Assembly: GCA_020632875.1 (NCBI GenBank)
Contig: JACKET010000008.1
Coordinates: 124,001 to 188,000, forward strand
Origin: Alphaproteobacteria bacterium
Lineage (GTDB): Bacteria; Myxococcota_A; UBA796; GCA-2862545
DNA length: 64,000 nt
Direction: 5' to 3'
Of the stretch, positions 23,814 through 31,700 are shown in pieces. The notes under the pieces are model-generated. The model was not told where the DNA came from, did not search any database, and saw only the letters and a program-made list of their open reading frames with translations. Position 1 is the first letter of the stretch; each line of letters begins with the position of its first letter. A program made the translations under genes and the position numbers.

Positions 23814-25028
23814 ATGTGGACCCTCCTGCTGGTCGCGTGCTCGTCGCCCGAGCCTGCCCCTCCTCGCCACGAGGCCCGTCGACACGTGCTTTTCGTGGTG
23901 GTCGACACGCTGCGGGCCGATGCGATCGCGCGCGCGGACACGCCCGTCCTCGACGGGCTCGGCGCACGTGGAGAAATCGTGCCGACCGCGTGGGCGTCGG
24001 GCACGTGGACGGTGCCTTCGATGATCTCGATGTTCACAGGAATGCCCGTCCGACAACATGGCTGGAATCGAGAACCCGGGAACGTCGAGCAATTTCCGAA
24101 GATCCCGCCGGCCCCCACCCTGGCCGAGGTGCTCGCGCGCAAGGGCTTCCACACGACGGCGCTCTACGCGAACGACTTCCTCGACCCCGATCTCGGGTTC
24201 TCGCGTGGGTTCGAGACGTACCGGAAGTCCATCGATTCCCAGATGCCCGATCGCGTCGCGAGCGCCGTGCGGGAGTGGGACGACGGCGAGCGCCACTTCC
24301 TCTACGTCCACCTGCTCGGGCCGCACTCGCCGCTCAAGCCCAGCGAGGCGAGCCGCGAGAAGCACGCCGTCGACCCCGCCTGGATCGCCGGAAACCCGCT
24401 CGGCTTCCTGATCGGGCAGGCCAAGCGCAACCAGGAGCCCGGCGTGCGCGACGCCTACGCCGCCGCGTACCACGCGGTCGTCGAGGACACCGACGCGCGC
24501 CTGGGCGCGATCCTCGACGCGCTGGGCCCCCACCGCGACGACACCCTGGTGATCGTGACCTCGGATCACGGCGAGCTGCTCGGTGAGCACGGCATCTGCG
24601 GCCACGGTTGGTGGGTGTGGGAGGAGCTCACGCACGTCCCGCTGGTGGTGGACGGGGCCGTGGATCTCCCGGACCGCGTGTCGCTCGCGTCGATCCCGGC
24701 GATCGTGACGCGCTCCCTCAACCTCGAGCACGAGTGGCCCACGCCGTGGGACGCGACCCTCCTCGTCTCCCAGCGCCGCGACAAGCTCGCGATCTCGGTC
24801 GACGGGAAGACCAAGGCGATCTGGTCGGACGACGGTGTGCAGGCGTTCGATCTCCCAGCGGACCGCGGCGAGGCGAAGCCCCTGCCCGTCTCGGCCGATC
24901 TGGTCGCCGCGCGCGAGCGGTTCGAGGCCGACGTGCCACCCGGCACGTACTCCGACGAGGAGGTCCGGCTGCACGACACCACCCTCGAGTCGCTGAAGGC
25001 GCTCGGCTATCTGGACGGTGCGGAGTGA
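23814..25028 (+). CDS. sulfatase-fold lipoprotein with Thr at the nucleophile position
   Basis: The short signal MWTLLLVACSS makes this a lipoprotein (Cys9). The alkaline-phosphatase/sulfatase fold is shown by VVVDTLRADAI (metal Asp31) and VTSDHGELLGEHG (second metal site). The usual formylglycine motif C/S-x-P-x-R is replaced by T66-V-P-S-M, so the protein is unlikely to be a formylglycine sulfatase; Thr nucleophiles occur in phosphotransferases of the same fold, such as LtaS-like enzymes. AGAGGG precedes the ATG. The stop overlaps the next gene's start (GTGA). Confidence 0.82.
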   Translation: MWTLLLVACSSPEPAPPRHEARRHVLFVVVDTLRADAIARADTPVLDGLGARGEIVPTAWASGTWTVPSMISMFTGMPVRQHGWNREPGNVEQFPKIPPAPTLAEVLARKGFHTTALYANDFLDPDLGFSRGFETYRKSIDSQMPDRVASAVREWDDGERHFLYVHLLGPHSPLKPSEASREKHAVDPAWIAGNPLGFLIGQAKRNQEPGVRDAYAAAYHAVVEDTDARLGAILDALGPHRDDTLVIVTSDHGELLGEHGICGHGWWVWEELTHVPLVVDGAVDLPDRVSLASIPAIVTRSLNLEHEWPTPWDATLLVSQRRDKLAISVDGKTKAIWSDDGVQAFDLPADRGEAKPLPVSADLVAARERFEADVPPGTYSDEEVRLHDTTLESLKALGYLDGAE

Positions 25029-26929
25029 AGGCGCTGATCACGGCGGGCGGCACGAGCGAGCCCATCGACGACGTGCGCGTCGTCACCAACCTCTCGAAGG
25101 GCCGCTTCGGCGCGAGCATCGCGAACGCCCTGGTCGCGCGGGGCGTCGAGGTCACCCTGCTCGCCAGCCGCGCGCTGATGGAGCAGCCCGGCTGGGTCGA
25201 TCCGCGCGTCGAGCGCGTGCCGTTCGGCTCGTTCGCCGAGCTCGACCGCGCGCTGACCGCCCACACGGCCACGCCGCCCGACCTCCTGTTCATGGCGGCG
25301 GCGGTCAGCGACTACTCGCCCATCCCGGCCGACGGGAAGATCCGGTCCACCGACGACGAGCTCGTGATCCGGATGCGGCGCAACCCGAAGCTCCTCGCCG
25401 GGCTCCGCGAGCGGTGCGGGCGCCAGACGACCCTCGTGGGCTTCAAGCTGTTGTCGGGGGTGTCGAACGACGAGCTCGTGCGCGTGGCCCGCGCCCAGCT
25501 CCAGAAGTGCCGCCTCGACCTGACCGTCGCGAACGACCTGCAGACGTTCGGGCCCGGCCTGCACCCCGTGGTGCTCGTGACGCCCGAGGGCGGCGCGATC
25601 CCCCGCTCCGGCGACAAGGACGCCGTCGCCGCGGCGCTCGTCGACTTCGTGCTCCGGCGGCGCGCCGTGCGCTGGTTCCACAGCGTGCCGACGGGCTCGC
25701 CGGCGGTCGAAGACCCCGGGAAGGCCGTCGCCGCGGGCCTGCTCGGCTTCGCGCAGCAGACGGGCCTCCTCCCCGCGGGGCCCGACGGCAACGTCAGCGC
25801 GCGGGCCGACGGCGGGCTCTGGGCCACGCCACGCCAGGTCGACAAGGCCAGCGTGACGCCCGACCAGCTCGTCCGGGTGCACACCGACCCCGACGCCCGC
25901 GAGCACCGGTACGCCGGCGCCAAGCCCAGCATCGACAGCTCGGTGGCCGCCCTGCTCTACCGCTGGCTCCCCGACCTCCGCGCCCTGGTGCACTTCCACG
26001 ACGCGATCGCCATCCCGACGGCCGAGACGGGCTTCCCCTACCCCTGCGGCTGCGTGGAGGAGGCCGAGGAGATCCACCGCGCCCTCGCCGGGGCCGCGGC
26101 CCGACGCGCGTACACGGGCGGCGACTTCCTCGTGCGCCTCGCGCACCACGGGTGGCTGCTGGGGCTGGCCGCGCCCGACGCCCTGCTCCGCCGGTGGGAT
26201 GCGTTCGTCGCGGCCCACGAGGCCCACGTGGCGCGGCTCGGCGGCACCTGCACCGCGCGATCCCCCGTGTTCGCGGGGGGCGCGGTCGTCGGCCTGCTGG
26301 CGACGCTCGAGACGGCAGGCGGGCCCGCGCAGTCCCTGTGGCTCGACGAGGCGTCCCGCGGGGACGGGCTGGGCGACCGGCTGGCCCGGGCCATCGGGGC
26401 GCGCCCGTGCACGATCGTGGTCGACGCGGCGTGCGGCGCGGAGGCGTTCTGGGTGGGCCGCGGCTTCCTCCCGGTACGACGGGAGGGCACCCGCACCCTC
26501 CTCGAATCCCCCGCCCTGCACGGCCGTTCCGCAGAGGCCGCGAGCGTGTGCCTCGTCCAGCCGGTCACGCGCCGCGTGCTGCTCGGCCAGCGCAAGGTCG
26601 GCGCGTACCCGGGGTACTGGGCGTTCCCGGGCGGCGGTCTCGATGCGGGCGAGACCCACGAAGAGGCCGGCGACCGCGAGCTCTTCGAAGAGACCGGCAT
26701 TCGCCGGCCCGACGTCCCGCTGCTCATCGAGACGCCGGTGCACGTGGGCGACGGCACCCGGGTCTGGCGCGTGGTGAACCGCGCGTACGCCACACTCGCG
26801 GCCCCCGAGCCCACCGAGACCGACGAGCTGCGGGCACGCTGGGTCGACCTCGACGAGGCGCTCGCGCTGGGGCCGATGGCGTCCGGCACACGAACCGTCC
26901 TCCGCGCGGTCCACCGCGCGCTAAGCTGA
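25025..26929 (+). CDS. four-domain fusion: CoaB-like, class II aldolase-like, GNAT-like, Nudix
   Basis: Residues 1-210 match phosphopantothenate-cysteine ligase (ITAGGTSEPID; TNLSKGRFG; FMAAAVSDYSP; VGFKLLSG; DLTVANDL). Residues 225-400 look like a class II aldolase/adducin domain (GNVSARADGG; ALVHFHDAIAIPTAETG). Residues about 405-495 resemble a GNAT acetyltransferase end (SLWLDEASRGDGLGDRL; AFWVGRGFLPVRREG). Residues 503-634 are a Nudix hydrolase whose 23-residue box (537-559) matches every fixed position. The GTG start overlaps the upstream stop. The joint role is unknown; a CoA- or nucleotide-linked salvage enzyme is conceivable. Confidence 0.85.
   Translation: MKALITAGGTSEPIDDVRVVTNLSKGRFGASIANALVARGVEVTLLASRALMEQPGWVDPRVERVPFGSFAELDRALTAHTATPPDLLFMAAAVSDYSPIPADGKIRSTDDELVIRMRRNPKLLAGLRERCGRQTTLVGFKLLSGVSNDELVRVARAQLQKCRLDLTVANDLQTFGPGLHPVVLVTPEGGAIPRSGDKDAVAAALVDFVLRRRAVRWFHSVPTGSPAVEDPGKAVAAGLLGFAQQTGLLPAGPDGNVSARADGGLWATPRQVDKASVTPDQLVRVHTDPDAREHRYAGAKPSIDSSVAALLYRWLPDLRALVHFHDAIAIPTAETGFPYPCGCVEEAEEIHRALAGAAARRAYTGGDFLVRLAHHGWLLGLAAPDALLRRWDAFVAAHEAHVARLGGTCTARSPVFAGGAVVGLLATLETAGGPAQSLWLDEASRGDGLGDRLARAIGARPCTIVVDAACGAEAFWVGRGFLPVRREGTRTLLESPALHGRSAEAASVCLVQPVTRRVLLGQRKVGAYPGYWAFPGGGLDAGETHEEAGDRELFEETGIRRPDVPLLIETPVHVGDGTRVWRVVNRAYATLAAPEPTETDELRARWVDLDEALALGPMASGTRTVLRAVHRALS
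26922..26927 (+). promoter_or_regulatory. -10-like hexamer of a probable leaderless gene
   Basis: TAAGCT, preceded by GC, ends 6 nt before the ATG at 26934, at the very end of the upstream coding region. No ribosome site lies in between. Confidence 0.35.
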
Positions 26930-26933
26930 CCCC

Positions 26934-27362
26934 ATGATCGCCGCGCTGCTCACCGCCGCCCTCGCCTGGGATCCGACTCCGAAGGAGGAAGCGCTCGTCC
27001 GCGCCCTCTCCGTGCGCGACGGCGCGCCCGACTGCGCCGAGGTCGAAGCGCTGGTCGACGAGCCGGCGCACAGCCTCGCGCGGGTCGTCGAGAACGTGCA
27101 GCTCCCGCCGTGGGCCCCGATGTACGCGGCCTCGTGCCTGATCGAGCGCCACGCCGCCGAGAAGCCCGAGGTGCTCGCGTCCTGGGTCGTCGGCACCGAG
27201 ACGAAGGGGCTCGCGAAGCTCGTGTTCCGCCGGCTCCACCACCTCGAGCCCGACCAGGCGCGCAGCCTCGTCGACAGGGGCCGCTCCGGGCCGTGGCAGC
27301 GCGAGCTCGACGCCGCGCTGGTCGCCTCGCCCGATGCCGGGCTCCGCGCCCTCGCCCGCTGA
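26934..27362 (+). CDS. exported helical-repeat-like protein, 142 aa
   Basis: A short hydrophobic leader (MIAALLTAALAW) is followed by an all-helical protein with a HEAT-like rhythm (RALSVRDGAPDCAEVEALVDEPAH; SLARVVENV; APMYAASCLIERHA) and two Cys. It follows the four-domain fusion by 4 bp. Family and function not recognised. Confidence 0.65.
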   Translation: MIAALLTAALAWDPTPKEEALVRALSVRDGAPDCAEVEALVDEPAHSLARVVENVQLPPWAPMYAASCLIERHAAEKPEVLASWVVGTETKGLAKLVFRRLHHLEPDQARSLVDRGRSGPWQRELDAALVASPDAGLRALAR

Positions 27363-27400
27363 ACGCCGCACCGCGTTACGCCGTCCGGGCTGGAGGGGTG

Positions 27401-27832
27401 ATGAGCGGAACCGAGGTGGGCACGGCCGACGATCTCGAGCGGATCGCCGGGGAGTACCGCAAGGCGTTCGACGAGGTGCAGGGCATCCTCGCGACGCTCG
27501 ACCTCGGCTCGGTGCCGCCCTACGTCTTCGCGATCGACCGCTTCGACGTGAAGGACCTCGCGGTGTCGAGCCCGAAGCTCGCGAAGGCCGAGCAGCGCCG
27601 CCGGCAGTGGCGCGCCGCGCTGCACGCGATGGCCGAGCTGACCGCGCTCCAGAGCGCCCCTCCGCAGGGCGCGACGATCGACCCCGACGCGCCCGAGTCG
27701 CTGGCGTCCATGGCGGGTGATGGCGACATGGGGTCCCTCGACCGGTTCATCAGCGTGCTCCAGTACGCGCGGTCCGTCGGCTGCATGTACGTCGACGGTC
27801 GATTCGAGCCCGTGTTCAAGGGGGGTCGCTGA
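27401..27832 (+). CDS. hypothetical helical protein, 143 aa
   Basis: ATG 27401 has GGAGGGG upstream. The product has no signal peptide. It is mostly helical and Arg/Ala-rich, with segments ERIAGEYRKAFDEVQGIL and RRRQWRAALHAMAELTAL, and a C-terminal FISVLQYARSVGCMYVDGRF. Its stop codon is overlapped by the CTG start of bioF (CTGA), so it is probably translated with the biotin gene. No known biotin-pathway family recognised. Confidence 0.65.
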   Translation: MSGTEVGTADDLERIAGEYRKAFDEVQGILATLDLGSVPPYVFAIDRFDVKDLAVSSPKLAKAEQRRRQWRAALHAMAELTALQSAPPQGATIDPDAPESLASMAGDGDMGSLDRFISVLQYARSVGCMYVDGRFEPVFKGGR

Positions 27833-28905
27833 CCGCGCCCCGCTACGCCCGCTGGCGCGCCCGCCTCGACGCGATCGCGGCGAAGGGGCAGACGCGAGCG
27901 CTGAAGACCATCCTGCCCACCGGCCCCGTCACCGGGATCGTCCAGGGCCGCGAGGTCCTCCTCGCGTGCAGCAACGACTACCTGGGCCTCGCGTGGGAGG
28001 TGCGCACCCGCGGCCGGGGTGCCGGAAGCTCGCGGCTGATCAGCGGCAGCCGTCCCGTGCACGCGACGCTCGAGCGCTACCTCGAAGACTGGCTCGGCCA
28101 GACCGCGCTGTTCTTCACGTCGGGCTACCAGGCCAACCTGGCCGTGTTCTCGACGGTGTGCGGCGCCGGCGAGATCGTGGCGAGCGACGCGCGCAACCAC
28201 GCCAGCATCATCGACGGGCTGCGGCTCTCGAAGGCCGAGCGGCTCGTCGTGCCCCACGCCGACCCCGAGGTGATCCCGAAGGGCGTCGATCTCGTCGCGC
28301 TCGAGGGCCTGTACAGCATGGATGGCGACGTGCCGCCGTTCGCGCGCTACCCCACCGACCCGCTGCTCGCGGTCGACGAGGCCCACGCGCTCGGCGTGCT
28401 GGGGCCCGACGGGCGCGGCGCTGCGGCGGCTTCCGGCGTGAAGCCCGACATCCTGATCGGCACGTTCGGCAAGGCGCTCGGCGCGGCGGGCGCGTTCGTC
28501 GCCGGTCCGCCGGAGCTGAAGGACCTGCTCGTGAATGCCGGTCGTTCCTTCATCTTCACGACGGCACCGCCCGAGTCCGTCGCGAAGGCGGCCCTCGAGG
28601 GCCTGCAGGCCGCGCGCAGCCGCCCCGAGCTGCGCGAGCAGGTGCTCCGCAACGCCACCGTGCTGCGCGGCCACCTCGCCCAGCTCGGATGGAAGGTGCG
28701 CGGCTCGGCCCACATCCTGCCCGTGCTGTGCGGTGGCGAGGCGATGGAGATCGCCCGGCGCCTGCTCGACCGCGGGGTCTACGCGCCCGGCATCCGCTTC
28801 CCGACCGTGCCGGAGGGCGAGGAGCGCATCCGCATCACGGTGAGCGCCGCCCACACCGACGAAGACCTGGCGAAGATCGCCGAGGCGTTCGGGTCGCGCC
28901 ACTGA
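27829..28905 (+). CDS. bioF: 8-amino-7-oxononanoate synthase, CTG start
   Basis: BioF condenses pimeloyl-CoA/ACP with alanine in biotin synthesis. This PLP enzyme shows SNDYLGLA (48-55), GAGSSRLISGS, VDEAHALGVLG and the PLP-Lys motif GTFGKALGAAGAF (Lys215). The frame has no ATG, GTG or TTG between the in-frame stop at 27718 and GTG 28000, and starting at 28000 would remove the conserved N-terminus. CTG 27829 overlaps the previous stop as CTGA, has AAGGGG 5 nt upstream and gives a 358-aa protein, close to family length. I regard CTG as the start. Confidence 0.88.
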   Translation: MTAPRYARWRARLDAIAAKGQTRALKTILPTGPVTGIVQGREVLLACSNDYLGLAWEVRTRGRGAGSSRLISGSRPVHATLERYLEDWLGQTALFFTSGYQANLAVFSTVCGAGEIVASDARNHASIIDGLRLSKAERLVVPHADPEVIPKGVDLVALEGLYSMDGDVPPFARYPTDPLLAVDEAHALGVLGPDGRGAAAASGVKPDILIGTFGKALGAAGAFVAGPPELKDLLVNAGRSFIFTTAPPESVAKAALEGLQAARSRPELREQVLRNATVLRGHLAQLGWKVRGSAHILPVLCGGEAMEIARRLLDRGVYAPGIRFPTVPEGEERIRITVSAAHTDEDLAKIAEAFGSRH

Positions 28906-29103
28906 CGCAGCCCTGAGCTCGACGCGAGGATCAGGGACGTAGAAGGCGACGATCCACGAGGTCGGGCCGAGAATTTCCGGTCGCGCGGCCCATCCTGTAG
29001 GTTCTCCCATCAAGACGGCGGAACGCAGCGAGGGATCCGCCTGTCCCGATCGTGCCAGAGCCTCCCGGAAACGCCCGCCCACACGAGAGAATCGGGTGTC
29101 CAA

Positions 29104-29120
29104 TTCGGGTCAGACCCGAA
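29104..29120 (+). terminator. short perfect hairpin downstream of bioF
   Basis: TTCGGGT (29104-29110) and ACCCGAA (29114-29120) form a 7-bp stem with a 3-nt loop. It lies in the 260-bp gap between bioF and the convergent gene ending at 29166. No U tract follows, so it is a weak terminator candidate. Nothing else recognisable is in this gap. Confidence 0.35.
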
Positions 29121-29165
29121 CGGGACAGGGGCTCCTGCGCGCTCCGCTGGCGCCGTGCCGGCCGC

Positions 29166-31031
29166 TCACTCCGGCGCGGTGGCCGCGAGCAGCCGGGCCT
29201 GCTTCACGAAGAGCGCGAGCCCGCCGGGCGTGTGGACCACCTTGATCTCGATGTCGACGCCGTACGCCGCCGTGTCGCCGCGGGACCGCTGGCGCTCGGT
29301 GAGGAGGGCATGGATCTTCGCGGTGTCCTCCAGGAGCCGTGGGAGGAGCGCCTCTGCGAAACCCCCGGCGAACACGGGACCGATGGACGATCGGCCCTCG
29401 ACCGTCGGCTCCCCACCGGCGAGCGCGACGCGCAGCCGCTCGGGCGCCACCCCGGGCTCGGGATTCGTCACGGACGCAGACCCCGGATTGGCGTTCACCA
29501 CGACGTCCACGCCGCCCTCGCGAGGGACCGTGAGCACCACGGCGTTCGCGGCCTCGTCGGGGAACGCCTCGTGGATCAACACGGCCATGCCGACCGCGCG
29601 GTGGTCGACGCCGTAGAACGCCCGCTCCGCGAAGGCATGGGACGACCAGAGGCTCGCGAACACCTTCTTGAGGTCGCTCTCGAGCTCGTCGACCGGGTCG
29701 CCCACGTCGTAGCCCTTCGAGGTGTAGAGCCCCGCACCGTTGAACCGCGGGAGATCCTCGTTGTTCGTCGAGCTTCGCAGCCGGATGCGCCGACCGGGAT
29801 GCTCGCGCTCGACGAGCTCCCGCAGCGACGCCAGCAGGGCCGGATCGAGGGGCGTGTCGCGGATGGCCTTCCGGATGCCGTCGAGGCGGGACTCCACGGC
29901 CGCACCCTCGAGCCCGTCGAGGTTGGCGAGCAGCGCGTCGATGCGCGCCTGAGCCTCGCCCCGCGCCACGTGATCGAAGTACGCCGCGAAGCCGAGCGCG
30001 TGGGCCGGCCGCACGTCGTCGGGCAGGAGGTGCTGGAGCAGCGCGTAGTTCGCGGCCTTCGCGCCGACCTGCTCGACTCCCGGCGTCCCGGCGCGGAAGT
30101 CGTACAGCCCGGCGTTCCGGTCGGCCACGGGGATCTCGACCACCGCGGCACGGCGTGACGCCCGCCACGCGTCGAGCGCCGCAGGATCGACCTTCTCGAC
30201 GACGAGCTCGGCCCCGGCGCGCACGCGCACGATGTCGCCGGGCTCGGCGCCGATCAGCGCCTTCGACGCGATGTGCACGTTGGGCGTGCCGCGGTTCCGC
30301 GCGAGCAGGTTCACGTGGGACAGCGGGGTCTGCGGCGCGAGCGTGAAGATCGCCGCGACGGGCGGCACCCGCGCGGGGAGCGCGTCGTACACGACGATGT
30401 CGTCGGGCCCCGGCGCCAGCGGGCGCTCGGGATCGGCGAAACGCAGCACGCCGACGGCCGTGCCGGGGTTGAGCACCTCCCACGGGCGGCGCTCGCCCTT
30501 CTGGATGCCGGACACGGTCGCGTGGGCCCAGCCCGCCGCCTCGACCAGCGCGGCCTGGCCGCGGTTCGGCCGGATGGTCTCGCTGGTGGCGAGCACCACG
30601 ACCCCCTCGCCCTTCGCGAAGCCCGTGTGCGCGACCAGCGCGTCGGCCACGCGCAGCACGTCGTCGATGAGCGAGGCATCCGCGTCGACGTAGCCGTAGT
30701 CCTCGACGCGGACGGCCCAGGACCGCGGGCGGCCCGCGACCACGGGCTCCTGGCCGCGGAGGTCGTACAGGAAGAACGGCAGGTAGGCGCGGCTCTCGTC
30801 CTTCACGGCGCCCTTGAACTGCCGGAAGGTCATCCCCGTGCCGAGGCCCTTCGACGCGAAGTCGGCGTGCCCCGGGTACTTCGCGCTGTCGTACAGGTCG
30901 ACGCGGATCGCGTCGGTGTCGAGGCGGCTCGCGACCCCCGTGTACGTCGGGATGCGGCCGTAGGACACGAACGCGTGCTCCTGGCCCGGGAACGACACGG
31001 TGGCGGCGATGGCGGCGATGACCCAGAACAT
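29166..31031 (-). CDS. exported PEP-synthase/PPDK-like protein, 621 aa
   Basis: ATG 31031 gives a signal-peptide-like start (MFWVIAAIAATVSFP). A phosphohistidine swivel-like segment comes first (TLAPQTPLSHVNLLARNRGTPN, His239), followed by the ATP-binding PPDK domain (GAKAANYALLQ near 333; RLRSSTNNEDLPRF near 425; a VNANPGSASVTNPE segment later). In normal PEP synthase the order is ATP domain then swivel domain, so the order is reversed and no PEP-binding barrel is present. Export would separate it from cytoplasmic ATP, so either the leader is not cleaved or the chemistry has changed. Role unknown. Confidence 0.78.
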   Translation of the reverse strand: MFWVIAAIAATVSFPGQEHAFVSYGRIPTYTGVASRLDTDAIRVDLYDSAKYPGHADFASKGLGTGMTFRQFKGAVKDESRAYLPFFLYDLRGQEPVVAGRPRSWAVRVEDYGYVDADASLIDDVLRVADALVAHTGFAKGEGVVVLATSETIRPNRGQAALVEAAGWAHATVSGIQKGERRPWEVLNPGTAVGVLRFADPERPLAPGPDDIVVYDALPARVPPVAAIFTLAPQTPLSHVNLLARNRGTPNVHIASKALIGAEPGDIVRVRAGAELVVEKVDPAALDAWRASRRAAVVEIPVADRNAGLYDFRAGTPGVEQVGAKAANYALLQHLLPDDVRPAHALGFAAYFDHVARGEAQARIDALLANLDGLEGAAVESRLDGIRKAIRDTPLDPALLASLRELVEREHPGRRIRLRSSTNNEDLPRFNGAGLYTSKGYDVGDPVDELESDLKKVFASLWSSHAFAERAFYGVDHRAVGMAVLIHEAFPDEAANAVVLTVPREGGVDVVVNANPGSASVTNPEPGVAPERLRVALAGGEPTVEGRSSIGPVFAGGFAEALLPRLLEDTAKIHALLTERQRSRGDTAAYGVDIEIKVVHTPGGLALFVKQARLLAATAPE

Positions 31032-31056
31032 GTGCGCGACCCCAGCGCGAGCAGGG

Positions 31057-31062
31057 TACCAG
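31057..31062 (+). promoter_or_regulatory. -10-like hexamer of a probable leaderless gene
   Basis: TACCAG, preceded by GG, ends 6 nt before ATG 31069 in the 37-bp gap to the divergent exported PEP-synthase-like gene. The GGTACC core is palindromic and could serve both directions. Confidence 0.35.
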
Positions 31063-31068
31063 TCCCTC

Positions 31069-31668
31069 ATGTGGAACGACCTCCTCGACACGTGGTGGTT
31101 CCGGCACCAGGAGGTCCCGGCGGCCACGGTGCTCGATCAGGGCGAGGGCCCCCTGGCGGGCGACCTCGACGGCACGCTGTGGTGGGTCGACAGCGAGCTC
31201 GGCGACGTGCTGGTGATGCTCGAGGCGGGCGACGAGGCGCGGTTCGTCGACCTGGGCGGCGACCCCGTGCGCACGACCGCCGGAGCGGGCGCGCGGCTCT
31301 ACCACCCCGCCGACGCCGAGGGGATCCTCATGGCGGAGCTGTGGCGCGATCGGGTCGAGGAGCTCGGGCATCCCACGGAGGCACAGGTCCACCGGCCCGT
31401 GTACACGGCCTCCTGGGACGACCGGCTCGTCCTCGGGGCCGTGCGGCCCGACCTCCAGGGCGTGCGGCCCGGCTGGAAGGTGTCGGGCTACTACGCGCGG
31501 CGCGCGGTCCACGGCATCCACGTGCGCATCGGCATCGAAGGAACCACGGCGAACCTCGTGATCGAGCTGGCCGCCTACGAGGGTCGGGTCGCGTCGGACG
31601 TCTTCTCGCCGGCAGTCCGGTCCGAGATCCTCCTGGACGCGGTCCGCGCGGGCGCCATTCCGCCCTGA
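31069..31668 (+). CDS. hypothetical protein, 199 aa
   Basis: The protein starts MWNDLLDTWWFRHQ without a signal peptide. It is rich in Trp and acidic residues in the first 60 positions and beta-rich later (GRVASDVF; VRIGIEGTTANLVIELAAYEG). It sits divergently to the exported PEP-synthase-like gene and 32 bp before bioA. No family recognised. A longer in-frame start upstream would overlap the divergent gene and lacks a ribosome site. Confidence 0.65.
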   Translation: MWNDLLDTWWFRHQEVPAATVLDQGEGPLAGDLDGTLWWVDSELGDVLVMLEAGDEARFVDLGGDPVRTTAGAGARLYHPADAEGILMAELWRDRVEELGHPTEAQVHRPVYTASWDDRLVLGAVRPDLQGVRPGWKVSGYYARRAVHGIHVRIGIEGTTANLVIELAAYEGRVASDVFSPAVRSEILLDAVRAGAIPP

Positions 31669-31700
31669 CGTCCGGGTCCGGATGGCATAAGGGGCGGGGC

